The position numbers and the translations under genes are program-made. From an uncultured Victivallales bacterium (lineage in GTDB: Bacteria; Verrucomicrobiota; Lentisphaeria; Oligosphaerales; JAFGRS01): DNA of 64,000 nucleotides. This document shows positions 24,219-33,913 of this stretch, piece after piece (the stretch's first letter is position 1; each line of letters opens with the position of its first letter). Location of the stretch: positions 62,001 through 126,000 of the forward strand of contig CAILUI010000249.1 in NCBI GenBank assembly GCA_903837355.1, written 5' to 3'. A model generated the notes under the pieces. That model did no database searches, was not told the DNA's origin, and saw only the letters and a program-made list of their open reading frames with translations.

Positions 24219-27086
24219 ATGTTCGACACCATGAAACGACTCTCCACCCTCGCCATGCTCGTTTCCTCAGCAGGCGCACTGACTGCAGGCGAACGGGATA
24301 TCGTCAAGCCGCTCATTGGGGACACGTTGGCTTCGGTAAGGCTCACTCATCAGGAAATGGCGGGTGGCGAAATCGACCGACGCATCATGGACTTGGTTGA
24401 CAAGAACTACATGGTTCTCAACCTGGACCAGGATTGGCTGGACAAGTTCAAGCATCGAACGGACCGCGGCACCACAAACAGCGTGTACTACGGCATCGGC
24501 AAGGTCTTGGACGCCGGCAGCCTATTTGCCCAATACACGGGCGCGCCAGAGGTCGCTGAACGGGCGCAATACATCATGGATCAGTTGCGGAGTTCGCGCG
24601 ATCCGGACGGATACCTGGGTTTCTGGAACGTCGAACCGAACAACCAGCAGAACATTGTCAACTGGATTCTCCACGAGCAAGAGTACATCAATCTGGCGTT
24701 GGTCCGAAACTACCGGGCGACAGGAAACCCGCAATCCCTGGCGGACGCGAGAGTCATGGCGGACTACATCATGAGGATGTTCGCCGCCAACGAGAAGGGG
24801 GAGCATATCATTCCTGCCGGTACGTCCATTGCCGGAATCACGGAAGGGTTCGTCGAGCTCTATCGTGTGACCGGCGAGGCCACGTACCTCGACTTCGCCA
24901 AGCACCTGCAGTACGAGCCGCACTGGTATTACCTGAAGCCGTTTGACGCCTGGGCGAGAAACATCTCACAGGCCCGCTATCATGTTTACGTGATGTTATC
25001 GCACATGTACCCTGACATGGAACTATATCGGCTGATCGGCGGCGAGGATTACCTCAAGAAGAGTCTGTGGATGAAACAGGAGTTGCTTGAAAAGGGACAC
25101 GGCGGCCTGCTGGTGACCGGTTCAACCTCGCAGGGAGAGCACTTCACGTACAATCAGGATGGCTCGGGAATGGTCGAGGAATCCTGCGTCACGGCCTATC
25201 TACTCCGCTGGATCGACAGCCTCATGAGAATGGAAGGGGATATGCGGTACGGGGATGTCATGGAACGAGCGATCTACAACGCCCTGTTCGGGGCACAATC
25301 CCCGGACGGCCGCCGTATCTGCTACTTCACCCCGTTCACCGGGCGGCGGCAGTTTCAGGGAATCGATACCTTCTGCTGCAACGGGAACTTCCGCCGTGCG
25401 GTTGCCGAACTGCCGCAGAAGGTGTACTACCGCACCCAGGACGGTGGCATTGCGCTGAACCTGTTCACCCCTTCTGACAAGAGCTTCGACGTCAATGGCA
25501 AGACCGTTGACATCAAACAAGAAACCGCATATCCGAGCTCGGGCGGGGTCAAACTGTCGTTTACGTGCTCAGAACCGGTCGAGTTCGGGCTCACGTTCCG
25601 TACCCCGCGCTGGGCAGAGAGCATGGAGTGTACCGTGGGCGACGTGCCGCTCTCGCCAAACCGATCCGAACTCGGCTACGCCACCGTCAAGCGGGTCTGG
25701 AAATCCGGCGACACTCTGACGCTCTCGATGCCGATGAACTGGCGGTTCGTTCGTGGCCGGATGCTCCAGGAAGGCCGCGTCGCCCTCTTGCGCGGGCCGG
25801 TTCTGTTTACCTTCAGCGATACCCTGAATGCGGCTGTGCTCAAGCAGTGCCCGAACCCCCGTGATCTCGTTCTCGATCCGTCCAGCATCGGCAATCCGAT
25901 CCTGGACGATGGCGTTCGTCCCAACGGACAGAAGGTCGTCGTCAAGGCGTGGACGAATCTTGAACGCGCCGGCGATGCGGTTAAGGTCGTGCTGACAGAG
26001 TTCGTCGACCCCAACGGCATCGAGGTGTATTTCAGGATTCCGGACCTCGCTGATGCAGGCCCGCTCCGCATCATGGACGACGAGTTGCTCTCGGAACCAC
26101 GCCAGGCGGCCAACGGGGAGATCCGGTTCGCGTGGTACGGCCCCAAGAGCGAGCGTCACTGGAAGGATCTCTTTGCGGTTGATGGTGAGCGGGTTGCCGA
26201 TCTGGCTGCCGATTACCAGAACCCCCAGGGCCGGCTGGATGTGCCCGCGGTGTTTCCTGACACGTCAAGATCCGGCTCGTGGTCATTCTTCAACTGCAGG
26301 AACGACGGTCTGCTGTCGACCGCCAAGGACTCCGACAAGACGCAACTGAACTCCAGCTTCAAAGTCGAAGGCTGCCCGCTGGGATACGCCTACGGTCTGC
26401 AGGCCGGCGAGAATCTGGGCTTTCTTGCCGACTATTCCCCCACCGAGAACATGGAGGAGAACTGGGCACGGCATTTTACGACGAACATGTTCGACCTGGC
26501 GATTCCGGCTGACCAGCGAAAGCAGTACCTGCTTACCCATCCGATAGCCGATGTCGCCAGCTATAACCTGATTCGCTGGTCGCCGGGCCCGCACCTGGCT
26601 GGAAAGGGCATCGTGATCTCGGGGAAGACACTGACCAATCGTGGCGGCAATGGCGTGTCGTTGAAGGTTGTCAACTGGAAAGACGACCAGACCCCCGTGG
26701 TTCTCAACGTCATCAGTCTGGGGTTGGAGGGAAACGCAACGTATACCCGCAACTCGGAGTTCGTCGTCCGCATTAACCCCGGCGACTTGGGTAGAAACGT
26801 CGATATTGCGATCGGCAACAACGGGAGTTATCTATGCGATGCGACGGCGCTGAGCCTTCGCGTTCACGCAACCGACACGCGGACTGACCTGCCGGGCGTG
26901 GACGTCACCCAGAAGGTGCAGGCGGTTTTCCAGGGGAAGTTCAGGACGGACTTGGGCCGGTATGCAGACCTCTTTGGCGACCCCGCCCTCGGTCAGGAGA
27001 AGACCCTCAAACTCGTGGTGCAGGATCTGTGCGGCAATATCAAGTACATCGAACTGCCCGACGACACCCCCATCGAGTTGCCGTAA
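24219..27086 (+). CDS. GH127-like beta-L-arabinofuranosidase family protein
   Basis: A 955-residue protein with a signal peptide (residues about 1-24). Residues about 35-640 match the GH127/DUF1680 (alpha/alpha)6 barrel plus beta-sandwich fold. The zinc/cysteine catalytic set of the beta-L-arabinofuranosidases can be recognised: Glu321 and Cys323 in VEESC, then the vicinal Cys386-Cys387 in FCCNGN, where the second Cys pair aligns with the catalytic nucleophile. About 300 extra C-terminal residues form beta-rich domains not found in the basic family. The base composition is visibly less GC-rich than the neighbouring genes, with more A- and T-ending codons, which suggests later acquisition. AAGGG lies about ten bases before the ATG. 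Related families (GH137/142/146) share the fold, so the linkage is uncertain. Confidence 0.8.
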   Translation: MFDTMKRLSTLAMLVSSAGALTAGERDIVKPLIGDTLASVRLTHQEMAGGEIDRRIMDLVDKNYMVLNLDQDWLDKFKHRTDRGTTNSVYYGIGKVLDAGSLFAQYTGAPEVAERAQYIMDQLRSSRDPDGYLGFWNVEPNNQQNIVNWILHEQEYINLALVRNYRATGNPQSLADARVMADYIMRMFAANEKGEHIIPAGTSIAGITEGFVELYRVTGEATYLDFAKHLQYEPHWYYLKPFDAWARNISQARYHVYVMLSHMYPDMELYRLIGGEDYLKKSLWMKQELLEKGHGGLLVTGSTSQGEHFTYNQDGSGMVEESCVTAYLLRWIDSLMRMEGDMRYGDVMERAIYNALFGAQSPDGRRICYFTPFTGRRQFQGIDTFCCNGNFRRAVAELPQKVYYRTQDGGIALNLFTPSDKSFDVNGKTVDIKQETAYPSSGGVKLSFTCSEPVEFGLTFRTPRWAESMECTVGDVPLSPNRSELGYATVKRVWKSGDTLTLSMPMNWRFVRGRMLQEGRVALLRGPVLFTFSDTLNAAVLKQCPNPRDLVLDPSSIGNPILDDGVRPNGQKVVVKAWTNLERAGDAVKVVLTEFVDPNGIEVYFRIPDLADAGPLRIMDDELLSEPRQAANGEIRFAWYGPKSERHWKDLFAVDGERVADLAADYQNPQGRLDVPAVFPDTSRSGSWSFFNCRNDGLLSTAKDSDKTQLNSSFKVEGCPLGYAYGLQAGENLGFLADYSPTENMEENWARHFTTNMFDLAIPADQRKQYLLTHPIADVASYNLIRWSPGPHLAGKGIVISGKTLTNRGGNGVSLKVVNWKDDQTPVVLNVISLGLEGNATYTRNSEFVVRINPGDLGRNVDIAIGNNGSYLCDATALSLRVHATDTRTDLPGVDVTQKVQAVFQGKFRTDLGRYADLFGDPALGQEKTLKLVVQDLCGNIKYIELPDDTPIELP

Positions 27087-27089
27087 CTG

Positions 27090-27416
27090 GCTGACCTCCT
27101 GGCCGGAGAAGGGCATGATCCCGCGCCTGAGCGAACGGCTGCGAGACGGGCGCGCGTCCGAGCTCGTTTCGGACCGCGACCCGCAACCGTTCGCTCCCGT
27201 CTCCTCCCCCAGGCCATCGCCACGCCCGCGCCGCCGCCGGTTCCAGCCCCGGATGCGGTCCTCGTCCCGGAAGATGCGCCGGAGCCGCTCGCAGGACACC
27301 GGCGTTCCCCAGCGCTCCTGGACCTCCTCCCGGATCGAAACATTGTAGTTGCGTGCCGTCTGCCGCAGCAACGCATGGGGGTTGTGGTACCACCGGGTTT
27401 CGTCAAGAGCGATCAC
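27090..27416 (-). pseudogene. Possible transposase-like remnant
   Basis: On the minus strand a frame begins ALDETRWYHNPHALLRQT and continues with a helix-turn-helix-like stretch (VQERWGTPVSCERLRRIF). This recalls the winged-helix region of IS630-type transposases, then dissolves into low-complexity Arg-rich sequence. No DDE catalytic part, terminal repeats or start signal was found. It sits directly after the lower-GC GH127-like gene, a plausible scar of insertion. The rest of the 27417-27562 stretch shows nothing I can identify. Confidence 0.25.
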
Positions 27417-27563
27417 TGCCTGCCAGTGGTCGCTTTTTGCTTCGCGCTTGGCAGAGTGGCGACCTTACCCTGACTAAGGACCAAACGCCAATATTATGTC
27501 CCTCTGCACGTTACACACATGATGCAGGGCCATGGCGCGGTGGCGGCTGGCGCCGTCCCGGTG

Positions 27564-27591
27564 TTGACGGACAGGGTTCTCGTGCTATATT
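27564..27591 (+). promoter_or_regulatory. Sigma-70 promoter for the sigma factor gene
   Basis: TTGACG and TATATT separated by 16 bp, in an unusually AT-rich patch 160 bp before the sigma-factor ATG. Transcription would start near 27598. The long leader up to 27752 contains no other gene. Confidence 0.65.
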
Positions 27592-27752
27592 AAGTCTGGC
27601 GTTTTTGCCTTTGTTTATGGCTTCTTTGTGTGCCGGCGGCAGGCGTTCTGGGCCCAGTTCCGTGATGCGCCCTAGGCTCACGCGGTTCTCGGGTGGCCGG
27701 ACCTCCCCAGCGGAGGCCAGCGACCAGACTCGGTCAAGGAGACTGCGACATC

Positions 27753-28586
27753 ATGCTGTCAGACAATGACACGATGAAGCTGTATATGCAGAATATCGGC
27801 CAGTATCCGCTGGTAACGCCGCACGAGGAGGTCGAGCTGGCCGCCCGCATTAAGCAGGGCGATAAGGATGCGCGCGCCAAGCTCATCCGCAGTAACTTGC
27901 GCTTAGTCGTGAAGATCGCGCACGACTTCAAGGGTCTCGGCCTGCCGCTGCTTGACCTGATTTCCGAAGGGAATATCGGGCTGATGCGGGCGGTCGAGAA
28001 GTTCGATCCCTCCAAAGGCGCCAAACTCAGCAGCTACGCGGCGTGGTGGATCAAACAGTCGATGCGCCGCGCCTTGGCGAACCAGGCCCGAACCATCCGC
28101 ATCCCGGTGCAGTCTGCCAGCAAGATCAGCAAGATCCAGGCGGCGCGCACCAAACTGACGGAGAAGCTCGGCCGTGATCCGACCGACAAGGAAATCGCCA
28201 AGGAAGTGAATCTCACGGAGCGCACCGTCACCGGCCTGCGTCTCGGCAAGACCACCACCATTTCCCTGCACGATCCCATCCAACACGGCGAAGACGGTGA
28301 GTTCCGCGATATCATTCCCGACGAGAAGACGACCTCGCCCGACGAGATCGTCCAGGACGAAGAGACGTTGCGCCACATGCTGCGCCTGATCGACCACCTG
28401 GACGAACGCGAACGTACCATCCTCAACCTGCGCTTCGGGCTGAACGGGGAACGGCCCCGCACCCTTGAAGAAGTCAGCCAGACCATCGGCCGCACGCGGG
28501 AACGCGTGCGCCAGATCCAAAACCAGGCGCTGGAAAAACTCCGGCTGCTGCTCGAAGAAGACGGCGTCGAACCCGAGATCGCCTGA
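27753..28586 (+). CDS. RNA polymerase sigma factor, sigma-70 (RpoD/SigA-like) family
   Basis: A 277-residue sigma factor. It contains region 1.2 (LYMQNIGQYPLVTPHEE), region 2 with core-binding and -10 recognition helices (NLRLVVKIAHDF, DLISEGNIGLMRAVEKFD, YAAWWIKQSMRRAL), a short region 3, and region 4 with the -35 recognition helix (GRTRERVRQIQNQAL). It lacks the long region 1.1 and non-conserved insert of housekeeping RpoD, so it is a short primary or group 2 factor. The ATG at 27753 is chosen because AAGGAG lies 11 bases upstream. A strong promoter lies about 160 bp upstream. The GH116-like gene starts 33 bp after the stop, so the two are probably co-transcribed. Confidence 0.92.
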   Translation: MLSDNDTMKLYMQNIGQYPLVTPHEEVELAARIKQGDKDARAKLIRSNLRLVVKIAHDFKGLGLPLLDLISEGNIGLMRAVEKFDPSKGAKLSSYAAWWIKQSMRRALANQARTIRIPVQSASKISKIQAARTKLTEKLGRDPTDKEIAKEVNLTERTVTGLRLGKTTTISLHDPIQHGEDGEFRDIIPDEKTTSPDEIVQDEETLRHMLRLIDHLDERERTILNLRFGLNGERPRTLEEVSQTIGRTRERVRQIQNQALEKLRLLLEEDGVEPEIA

Positions 28587-28619
28587 ACCGCCCTCCCGGG
28601 ACGACGCGGGAGGACCTCC

Positions 28620-31079
28620 ATGGCGACGGCCGGACACCGCTTCAACGATGCGTACGCGGGGCACGCGCTGGACCGTATTGCCTTCCCCCTGGGGGGCATC
28701 GGCGCGGGCATGGTCTGCCTGGAAGGCACCGGGGCGCTCTCGCAGATTTCCTTGCGACACCGTCCGGACGTGTTCCATCAGCCGGTGATCTTCTCCGCCC
28801 TCTGGGTCCAGGGCGCGCCGACGGCGCGACTGCTCGAAGGGCCGGTGCCGGCCTGGAAGCTCTTTGGCCCACCGGGCACGGCCAACGGCGGCCAGGGCGC
28901 GGCCTATGGCCTGCCGCACTGCCGATCGGCGGTGTTCCGCGCCCGTTTCCCATTTGCCACCGTCTCCCTCGCCGATCCCGATCTGCCGGTCGCCGCCGCG
29001 GTCACCGGCTGGAGCCCCTTCACCCCGGGCTGCAGCGACGACAGCAGCCTTCCCGTCGCCTGCCTCGAAGTCACCCTGCGCAACCTCTCGGACCAGGCGC
29101 CGGTGGACGGCGTCTACTCGTTCCATGCCCGGAACTTCATGGCCGTGGCGCCGGATTCACACGCCTTTGTCCAGCCCACCGCCTGCGGCTTTGATCTGGT
29201 GCAACCGCCCCTCCCGGACGCCCCCTGGCAGCAAGGCGTGTTCCGGGCCGTAGTCAGCGGGGCAACGGCGCACACCGATGCCGGCTGGTTCCGCGGCGGC
29301 TGGTTCGATGCCTTGACCATGCTCTGGCGCAAGGTCCAGCACGGCGGCAGCGAGGCCTGCCCGCCGCACCGCGAGGGTGCCGCCAGTCCCGGCGCCAGTC
29401 TCTTCGTACCCTTCCACCTGGACCCCGCCGGCGAGACGGTCATCACCCTGCATCTGCTCTGGCATGTGCCGCAGAGCCCGCTGCGCCTCGGGGGAGAGCC
29501 GGCCTGCGCCTGTGCGGGGGAGAGCGCGCCGAAGGCGACCTATGCGCCCTGGTATGCCGGCCGTTTTGCCGACATCGACGCCCTGACCCGCTACTGGCTC
29601 GCCGAGCATGAGCGCCTGCGTCAGGCGTCCGTCCTCTTCCGCGATACCTTCTTTGACACGACGCTGCCGCCCGAGGTCGTCGAGGCCGTTGCCGCTAACC
29701 TCGCCATCCTCAAGTCCCCGACCTGCCTGCGTCAGCCGGACGGGCGCTTCTGGGGTTGGGAGGGCTGCGGCGATGGCAACGGCTGCTGCCACGGCTCGTG
29801 CACCCACGTCTGGAATTACGCCCAGGCCCTGCCACACCTCTTCCCGGACCTTGAGCGCTCCCTGCGCGACGCCGAGTTCGGTGCCGGTCAGGACGAGCGT
29901 GGCCACCAGACCTTCCGAGCGTCACTGCCCATCCGGCCGACGGACCACGCCTTCCACGCCGCCAGCGACGGGCAGTTGGGCGGCATCATGAAAGCCCATC
30001 GCGAGTGGCGCATCTGCGCCGACCTGGACTGGCTGCGGACCCTCTGGCCCCGCGTTCGCGCCAGCCTGGACTACTGCATCGCCACCTGGGACCCCGACCG
30101 GCACGGCGTGCTCTCGGAGCCCCACCATAACACCTACGACATCGAGTTCTGGGGCCCGGATGCGATGTGCTCCAGCTTCTACCTGGGCGCCCTGGATGCT
30201 GCCGTCGCCATGGGGTCGGCCCTGGGCGAGGACGTCGAGGAGTACCGGCGCCTCGCCGACGCCAGCCGCACGCTCATCGAGAGCGATCTGTTCAACGGCG
30301 AGTACTTCGTGCAGCGCATCCAGTGGACCGGGCTGCGCGCCACCGACCCCGTGGCGGCCCCCAGCATGGGCGGCGGCTACTCGCCTGAAGCCCAGGCGCT
30401 GCTGCAGCAGGAAGGCCCCAAGTACCAGTACGGCGATGGCTGCCTTGCCGACGGCGTCCTGGGCGCCTGGATCGCCGCCATGTGCGGCCTCGGCACGGAC
30501 CTCCTCGACCGGGCCAAGGTCACGGCCCACCTCCGGGCCGTCCACCGCCACAATCTGCGCCGCGATCTCTCCAACCACAGTAACCCGCAGCGCCCCACCT
30601 ACGCCTGCGGTAACGAGGGGGGGCTGTTGCTCTGCACCTGGCCGCACGGCAACGCCCTGTCGCTGCCCTTCGTCTACAGCGACGAAGTCTGGACCGGCAT
30701 CGAGTACCAGGTGGCGTCTCACCTCATGCTGCTGGGCTTCGTCAAGGAAGGCCTTGAGATCGTCCGCCTCTGCCGCCGACGTTACGACGGCACCGTCCGC
30801 AACCCCTTCAACGAGGTCGAGTGCGGCCACTGGTACGCACGCGCCATGAGTTCCTACGGCATGCTCCAGGGCCTGACCGGCGCCCGCTATGACGCGGTCA
30901 CCCGCACCCTGCACCTCGAGCCCCGCATCCCCGGCGACCTCCGGGCCTTCTTCGCCGCCGCCGGCGGCTATGGCACGGTCGGCGTGCGCGACGGCAAGCC
31001 CTTCCTGGACCTCGCCAGCGGCGCGGTCCAGGTCGACCGCATCCTCTATACCCCCTGCCCGCCCCGCCGCGGCGGCTGA
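28620..31079 (+). CDS. GH116-like beta-glucosidase/glucosylceramidase family protein
   Basis: An 819-residue protein related to the bile-acid beta-glucosidase/glucosylceramidase (GBA2) family GH116. The N-terminal beta domain begins with IAFPLGGIGAGMVCL, the family's start signature. The C-terminal (alpha/alpha)6 barrel contains a SEPHHNTYDIEFWG segment with probable nucleophile Glu500, and YSDEVWTGIEYQ with probable acid/base Asp688; both match the positions of the GH116 catalytic pair. No signal peptide is present, so it is predicted to be cytoplasmic, unlike most glycosidases in this window. It may hydrolyse imported beta-glucosides or glycoconjugates. GGGAGG lies about seven bases before the ATG. 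Co-transcription with the sigma factor is suggested by the 33-bp gap. Confidence 0.85.
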   Translation: MATAGHRFNDAYAGHALDRIAFPLGGIGAGMVCLEGTGALSQISLRHRPDVFHQPVIFSALWVQGAPTARLLEGPVPAWKLFGPPGTANGGQGAAYGLPHCRSAVFRARFPFATVSLADPDLPVAAAVTGWSPFTPGCSDDSSLPVACLEVTLRNLSDQAPVDGVYSFHARNFMAVAPDSHAFVQPTACGFDLVQPPLPDAPWQQGVFRAVVSGATAHTDAGWFRGGWFDALTMLWRKVQHGGSEACPPHREGAASPGASLFVPFHLDPAGETVITLHLLWHVPQSPLRLGGEPACACAGESAPKATYAPWYAGRFADIDALTRYWLAEHERLRQASVLFRDTFFDTTLPPEVVEAVAANLAILKSPTCLRQPDGRFWGWEGCGDGNGCCHGSCTHVWNYAQALPHLFPDLERSLRDAEFGAGQDERGHQTFRASLPIRPTDHAFHAASDGQLGGIMKAHREWRICADLDWLRTLWPRVRASLDYCIATWDPDRHGVLSEPHHNTYDIEFWGPDAMCSSFYLGALDAAVAMGSALGEDVEEYRRLADASRTLIESDLFNGEYFVQRIQWTGLRATDPVAAPSMGGGYSPEAQALLQQEGPKYQYGDGCLADGVLGAWIAAMCGLGTDLLDRAKVTAHLRAVHRHNLRRDLSNHSNPQRPTYACGNEGGLLLCTWPHGNALSLPFVYSDEVWTGIEYQVASHLMLLGFVKEGLEIVRLCRRRYDGTVRNPFNEVECGHWYARAMSSYGMLQGLTGARYDAVTRTLHLEPRIPGDLRAFFAAAGGYGTVGVRDGKPFLDLASGAVQVDRILYTPCPPRRGG

Positions 31080-31102
31080 CCGGGTGCTGCGCACGAATCG
31101 CA

Positions 31103-31131
31103 TTGACGGGATCGGGCCCGCAGGCTATCAT
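31103..31131 (+). promoter_or_regulatory. Sigma-70 promoter for the PEP/pyruvate-binding protein gene
   Basis: TTGACG and TATCAT with the ideal 17-bp spacing. Transcription from about 31138 supports the ATG at 31205 and rules out upstream in-frame starts that would lie within the promoter. Confidence 0.7.
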
Positions 31132-31204
31132 GTGGGGACTATCGTGGCTTGTCGGAGACCGCGGCGAGCCCGTTCCCAATGCCATCCGCCGGGGGTCTCG
31201 TACT

Positions 31205-33880
31205 ATGGCCAAGTGGGCGCAACGCCTCAGCACCGGGCTGCCGCAACTGGACCGTGTCTTCCGCGGCATCATGCCGGGCGATAACATCGTCTGGCAGATC
31301 GAGGCCATCGAGGACTATGCCGAGTTCGTCCGGCCCTATGCGCGTTACGCGGCCCAGAATCGCCAGCGCCTGATCTACTTCCGCTTCGCGGATCACCCCC
31401 CGCTGCTGGGCGCCGACAGCGGCGCTATCATCTGCAACATCAACCCCGAGGCGGGGTTCGAGCCCTTCATCGCCGAGATCCACCGCGTCATCAGTGAGGA
31501 GGGGCGCGCCAGCGTCTTCCTCTTCGACTGCCTGTCGGAACTGGCCCCGGACTGGAACAGCGACCGCATGCTCGGCAACTTCTTCATGCTGACCTGCCCC
31601 TATCTCTACGACCGCGCCGCCATCGCCTACTTCGCGATCTTCCGAAACTACCACTCGTTCCATGCCGTCAAGCCCATCTCCAGCACCACGCAGATACTGG
31701 TTGACGTCTACCGTCGTCAGGGCGAGCTCTACATCCATCCGATGAAGGTTCAGTACCGGCATTCGTCCACGATGTACATGCTGCACGCCTGGAAGGGCGA
31801 CTCCTTCACCCCGGTGACGCAGAGCAGCGTCATCACCGAGACCCTCGCCGATGTCCCCTGGAGCCGTTCGGACCCGGCCAACTACCTGCTCGGCTGCTGG
31901 AGTCGGACCTTTTCCGAAGCGGCCACCATCCAGAGCGATGCCGAGCGCGGCGTCGGCCGTCCCGAGCAGGTGACCCAGGCCTTCCACCGCCTGTTACGCA
32001 TGGTCATCTCGCGTGACGAACCCGTGCTGCGGTTAGCCGAGCAGTACTTCACCCTCCGGGACATGCTCCAGATCCGCCGCCGCATGATCGGTACTGGGCT
32101 GATCGGCGGCAAGGCCGTCGGCATGCTCCTGTCCCGCGCCATTCTGGAGCATGATGACCCGCGCTGGGCCGAGCTGCTCGAGCGCCACGACTCCTTCTAT
32201 GTCGGCGCCGATGTCTTCTACACCTATCTGGTGCAGAACGGCTGCTGGTGGATGATGCAGAAACACAAGTCCGGCCAGCAGCACGAGGACGAGATCGAGA
32301 CCGCGCGCCGGCGCATCCTTGCCGGCGAGTTCCCCGAGTATATCGTCCAGCAGTTCGCCGATATGCTCGACTACTTCGGCCAGTCACCGATCATCGTGCG
32401 CTCCAGCAGCCTGATGGAAGACAACTTCGGCAATGCCTTCGCCGGCAAGTACGAGAGTGTCTTCTGCGCCAATCAGGGTGGCCAGCACAAGCGCCTCGAG
32501 GACTTCCTCTGTGCCGTGCGCACCGTCTACGCCAGCACCATGTGCGAGGGCGCACTGCAGTACCGGGCCGACCGCGGCCTGCTCGGCCGCGACGAGCAGA
32601 TGGGGCTGCTGATCCAGCGTGTCTCCGGGGCCACCTACGGCAACCTCTTCTTCCCCCAGGCTGCCGGCGTCGCCTTCTCGTTCAACCCCTACGTCTGGAA
32701 CAGCCGGATCGACCCCGACGCAGGCATGTTCCGCATCGTCTTCGGCATCGGTACTCGCGCCGTGGAACGCTCTGACGACGACTACACGCGCGTGGTGGCG
32801 CTCAATGACCCGACCTGCCGCCCGGAGTCCAACTTCGCCCAGGTCCGCCACTACGCCCAGCGCCGGGTCGACGTCCTCGATCTGGAGGCCAACCAGCTCA
32901 CGCCTGCCAGCTTCGAGGAGATCGTGGCCCGCTGCGCCGGCATCCCGCTGCATCTCTTCACCAGCCATGACGCCGAAGCCGCAAAGCAACTCCGGGCCCT
33001 GGGCCGCCCCGTCAACGTCGGACTGACCGAAGTCCTCACCTTCGACCGCCTGCTCAGCGAAACCCCGTTCGTGGGGGATATGCAGGCCCTGCTCGGTACC
33101 CTGCGCCGCGCCTACGGCTGCGAAGTCGACGTCGAGTGGACGCTGAACTTCTTCGCCGAAGAGCGCTACCGCATCAACGTGGTCCAATGCCGGCCGCTGC
33201 AGGTCCGCGGGACCGGCACGCATGTCGAGACCCCGGAGAATGTCCCCGCGGACGCCCTCGTGCTCGAAGCCCGCGGCGGCGTTGTCGGCAAGTCCATCGA
33301 GACCGCGCTGGACTGGGTGATCTACGTCAACCCGGAGGCTTTCAGTCAACTCCCCGAAGGCCAGCGCTATGAGGTCGCCCACGTGATCGGCGAACTGACC
33401 CGGCTGCGGACCATCCAGGACACGCGCATCATGCTCATCGGGCCCGGGCGCTGGGGGACCACCACCGCGGCCCTCGGCGTGCCGGTGACCTTCTCGGAGA
33501 TCGCCCCGGTCTCCGTGCTCTGTGAACTGGTCATGATGCACGAACACCTCATCCCGGACGCATCTCTGGGAACGCATTTCTTCAACGAGATGGTGGAGCG
33601 AGACATGCTCTACCTCGCCCTCTTCCCGAACCAGGAGGGTAACACGCTCAACCGCGCCTTCTTTGAGAAACGCCTGAACAACCGCCTCGCCATCAGCCTC
33701 CCCAGCGCCCGCGAGTGGGCCGCGGTCATCCAGCTCGTGCGGGCGGCCGACCTGCCCGGCAAGGCTGCCCTCTGGATCTCGGCCAACACTCTCCAGCAGC
33801 GCGTGGTGTGCTACGTCAAACCGCCTGCCGCCAAGCCCAAGCGCGCCCCCCGCAAGCGGCCACTGCCACCGGTTACCTGA
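31205..33880 (+). CDS. PEP/pyruvate-binding-domain protein with degenerate KaiC-like N-terminus
   Basis: An 891-residue cytoplasmic protein. Residues about 1-230 resemble a RecA/KaiC-type ATPase (GLPQLDRVFRGIMPGDNIVW), but the P-loop GxxGxGKT is absent. The second half is a pyruvate-phosphate dikinase/PEP synthase N-terminal ATP-grasp domain, with a Gly-rich nucleotide loop near residue 300 (GGKAVGML), IIVRSSSLMEDN and the QRVSG region. No phosphohistidine swivel domain (TSHAA-type) and no PEP-binding barrel are present, so it cannot carry out the complete PEP synthase reaction by itself. It is probably an ATP-dependent phosphotransferase or regulator of unknown target. The ATG at 31205 is supported by the promoter position. 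The SGNH hydrolase gene follows after 33 bp. Confidence 0.82.
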   Translation: MAKWAQRLSTGLPQLDRVFRGIMPGDNIVWQIEAIEDYAEFVRPYARYAAQNRQRLIYFRFADHPPLLGADSGAIICNINPEAGFEPFIAEIHRVISEEGRASVFLFDCLSELAPDWNSDRMLGNFFMLTCPYLYDRAAIAYFAIFRNYHSFHAVKPISSTTQILVDVYRRQGELYIHPMKVQYRHSSTMYMLHAWKGDSFTPVTQSSVITETLADVPWSRSDPANYLLGCWSRTFSEAATIQSDAERGVGRPEQVTQAFHRLLRMVISRDEPVLRLAEQYFTLRDMLQIRRRMIGTGLIGGKAVGMLLSRAILEHDDPRWAELLERHDSFYVGADVFYTYLVQNGCWWMMQKHKSGQQHEDEIETARRRILAGEFPEYIVQQFADMLDYFGQSPIIVRSSSLMEDNFGNAFAGKYESVFCANQGGQHKRLEDFLCAVRTVYASTMCEGALQYRADRGLLGRDEQMGLLIQRVSGATYGNLFFPQAAGVAFSFNPYVWNSRIDPDAGMFRIVFGIGTRAVERSDDDYTRVVALNDPTCRPESNFAQVRHYAQRRVDVLDLEANQLTPASFEEIVARCAGIPLHLFTSHDAEAAKQLRALGRPVNVGLTEVLTFDRLLSETPFVGDMQALLGTLRRAYGCEVDVEWTLNFFAEERYRINVVQCRPLQVRGTGTHVETPENVPADALVLEARGGVVGKSIETALDWVIYVNPEAFSQLPEGQRYEVAHVIGELTRLRTIQDTRIMLIGPGRWGTTTAALGVPVTFSEIAPVSVLCELVMMHEHLIPDASLGTHFFNEMVERDMLYLALFPNQEGNTLNRAFFEKRLNNRLAISLPSAREWAAVIQLVRAADLPGKAALWISANTLQQRVVCYVKPPAAKPKRAPRKRPLPPVT

Positions 33881-33913
33881 ATCACGCCATCGCCTTGGAG
33901 CCTCAGCCCGCCC

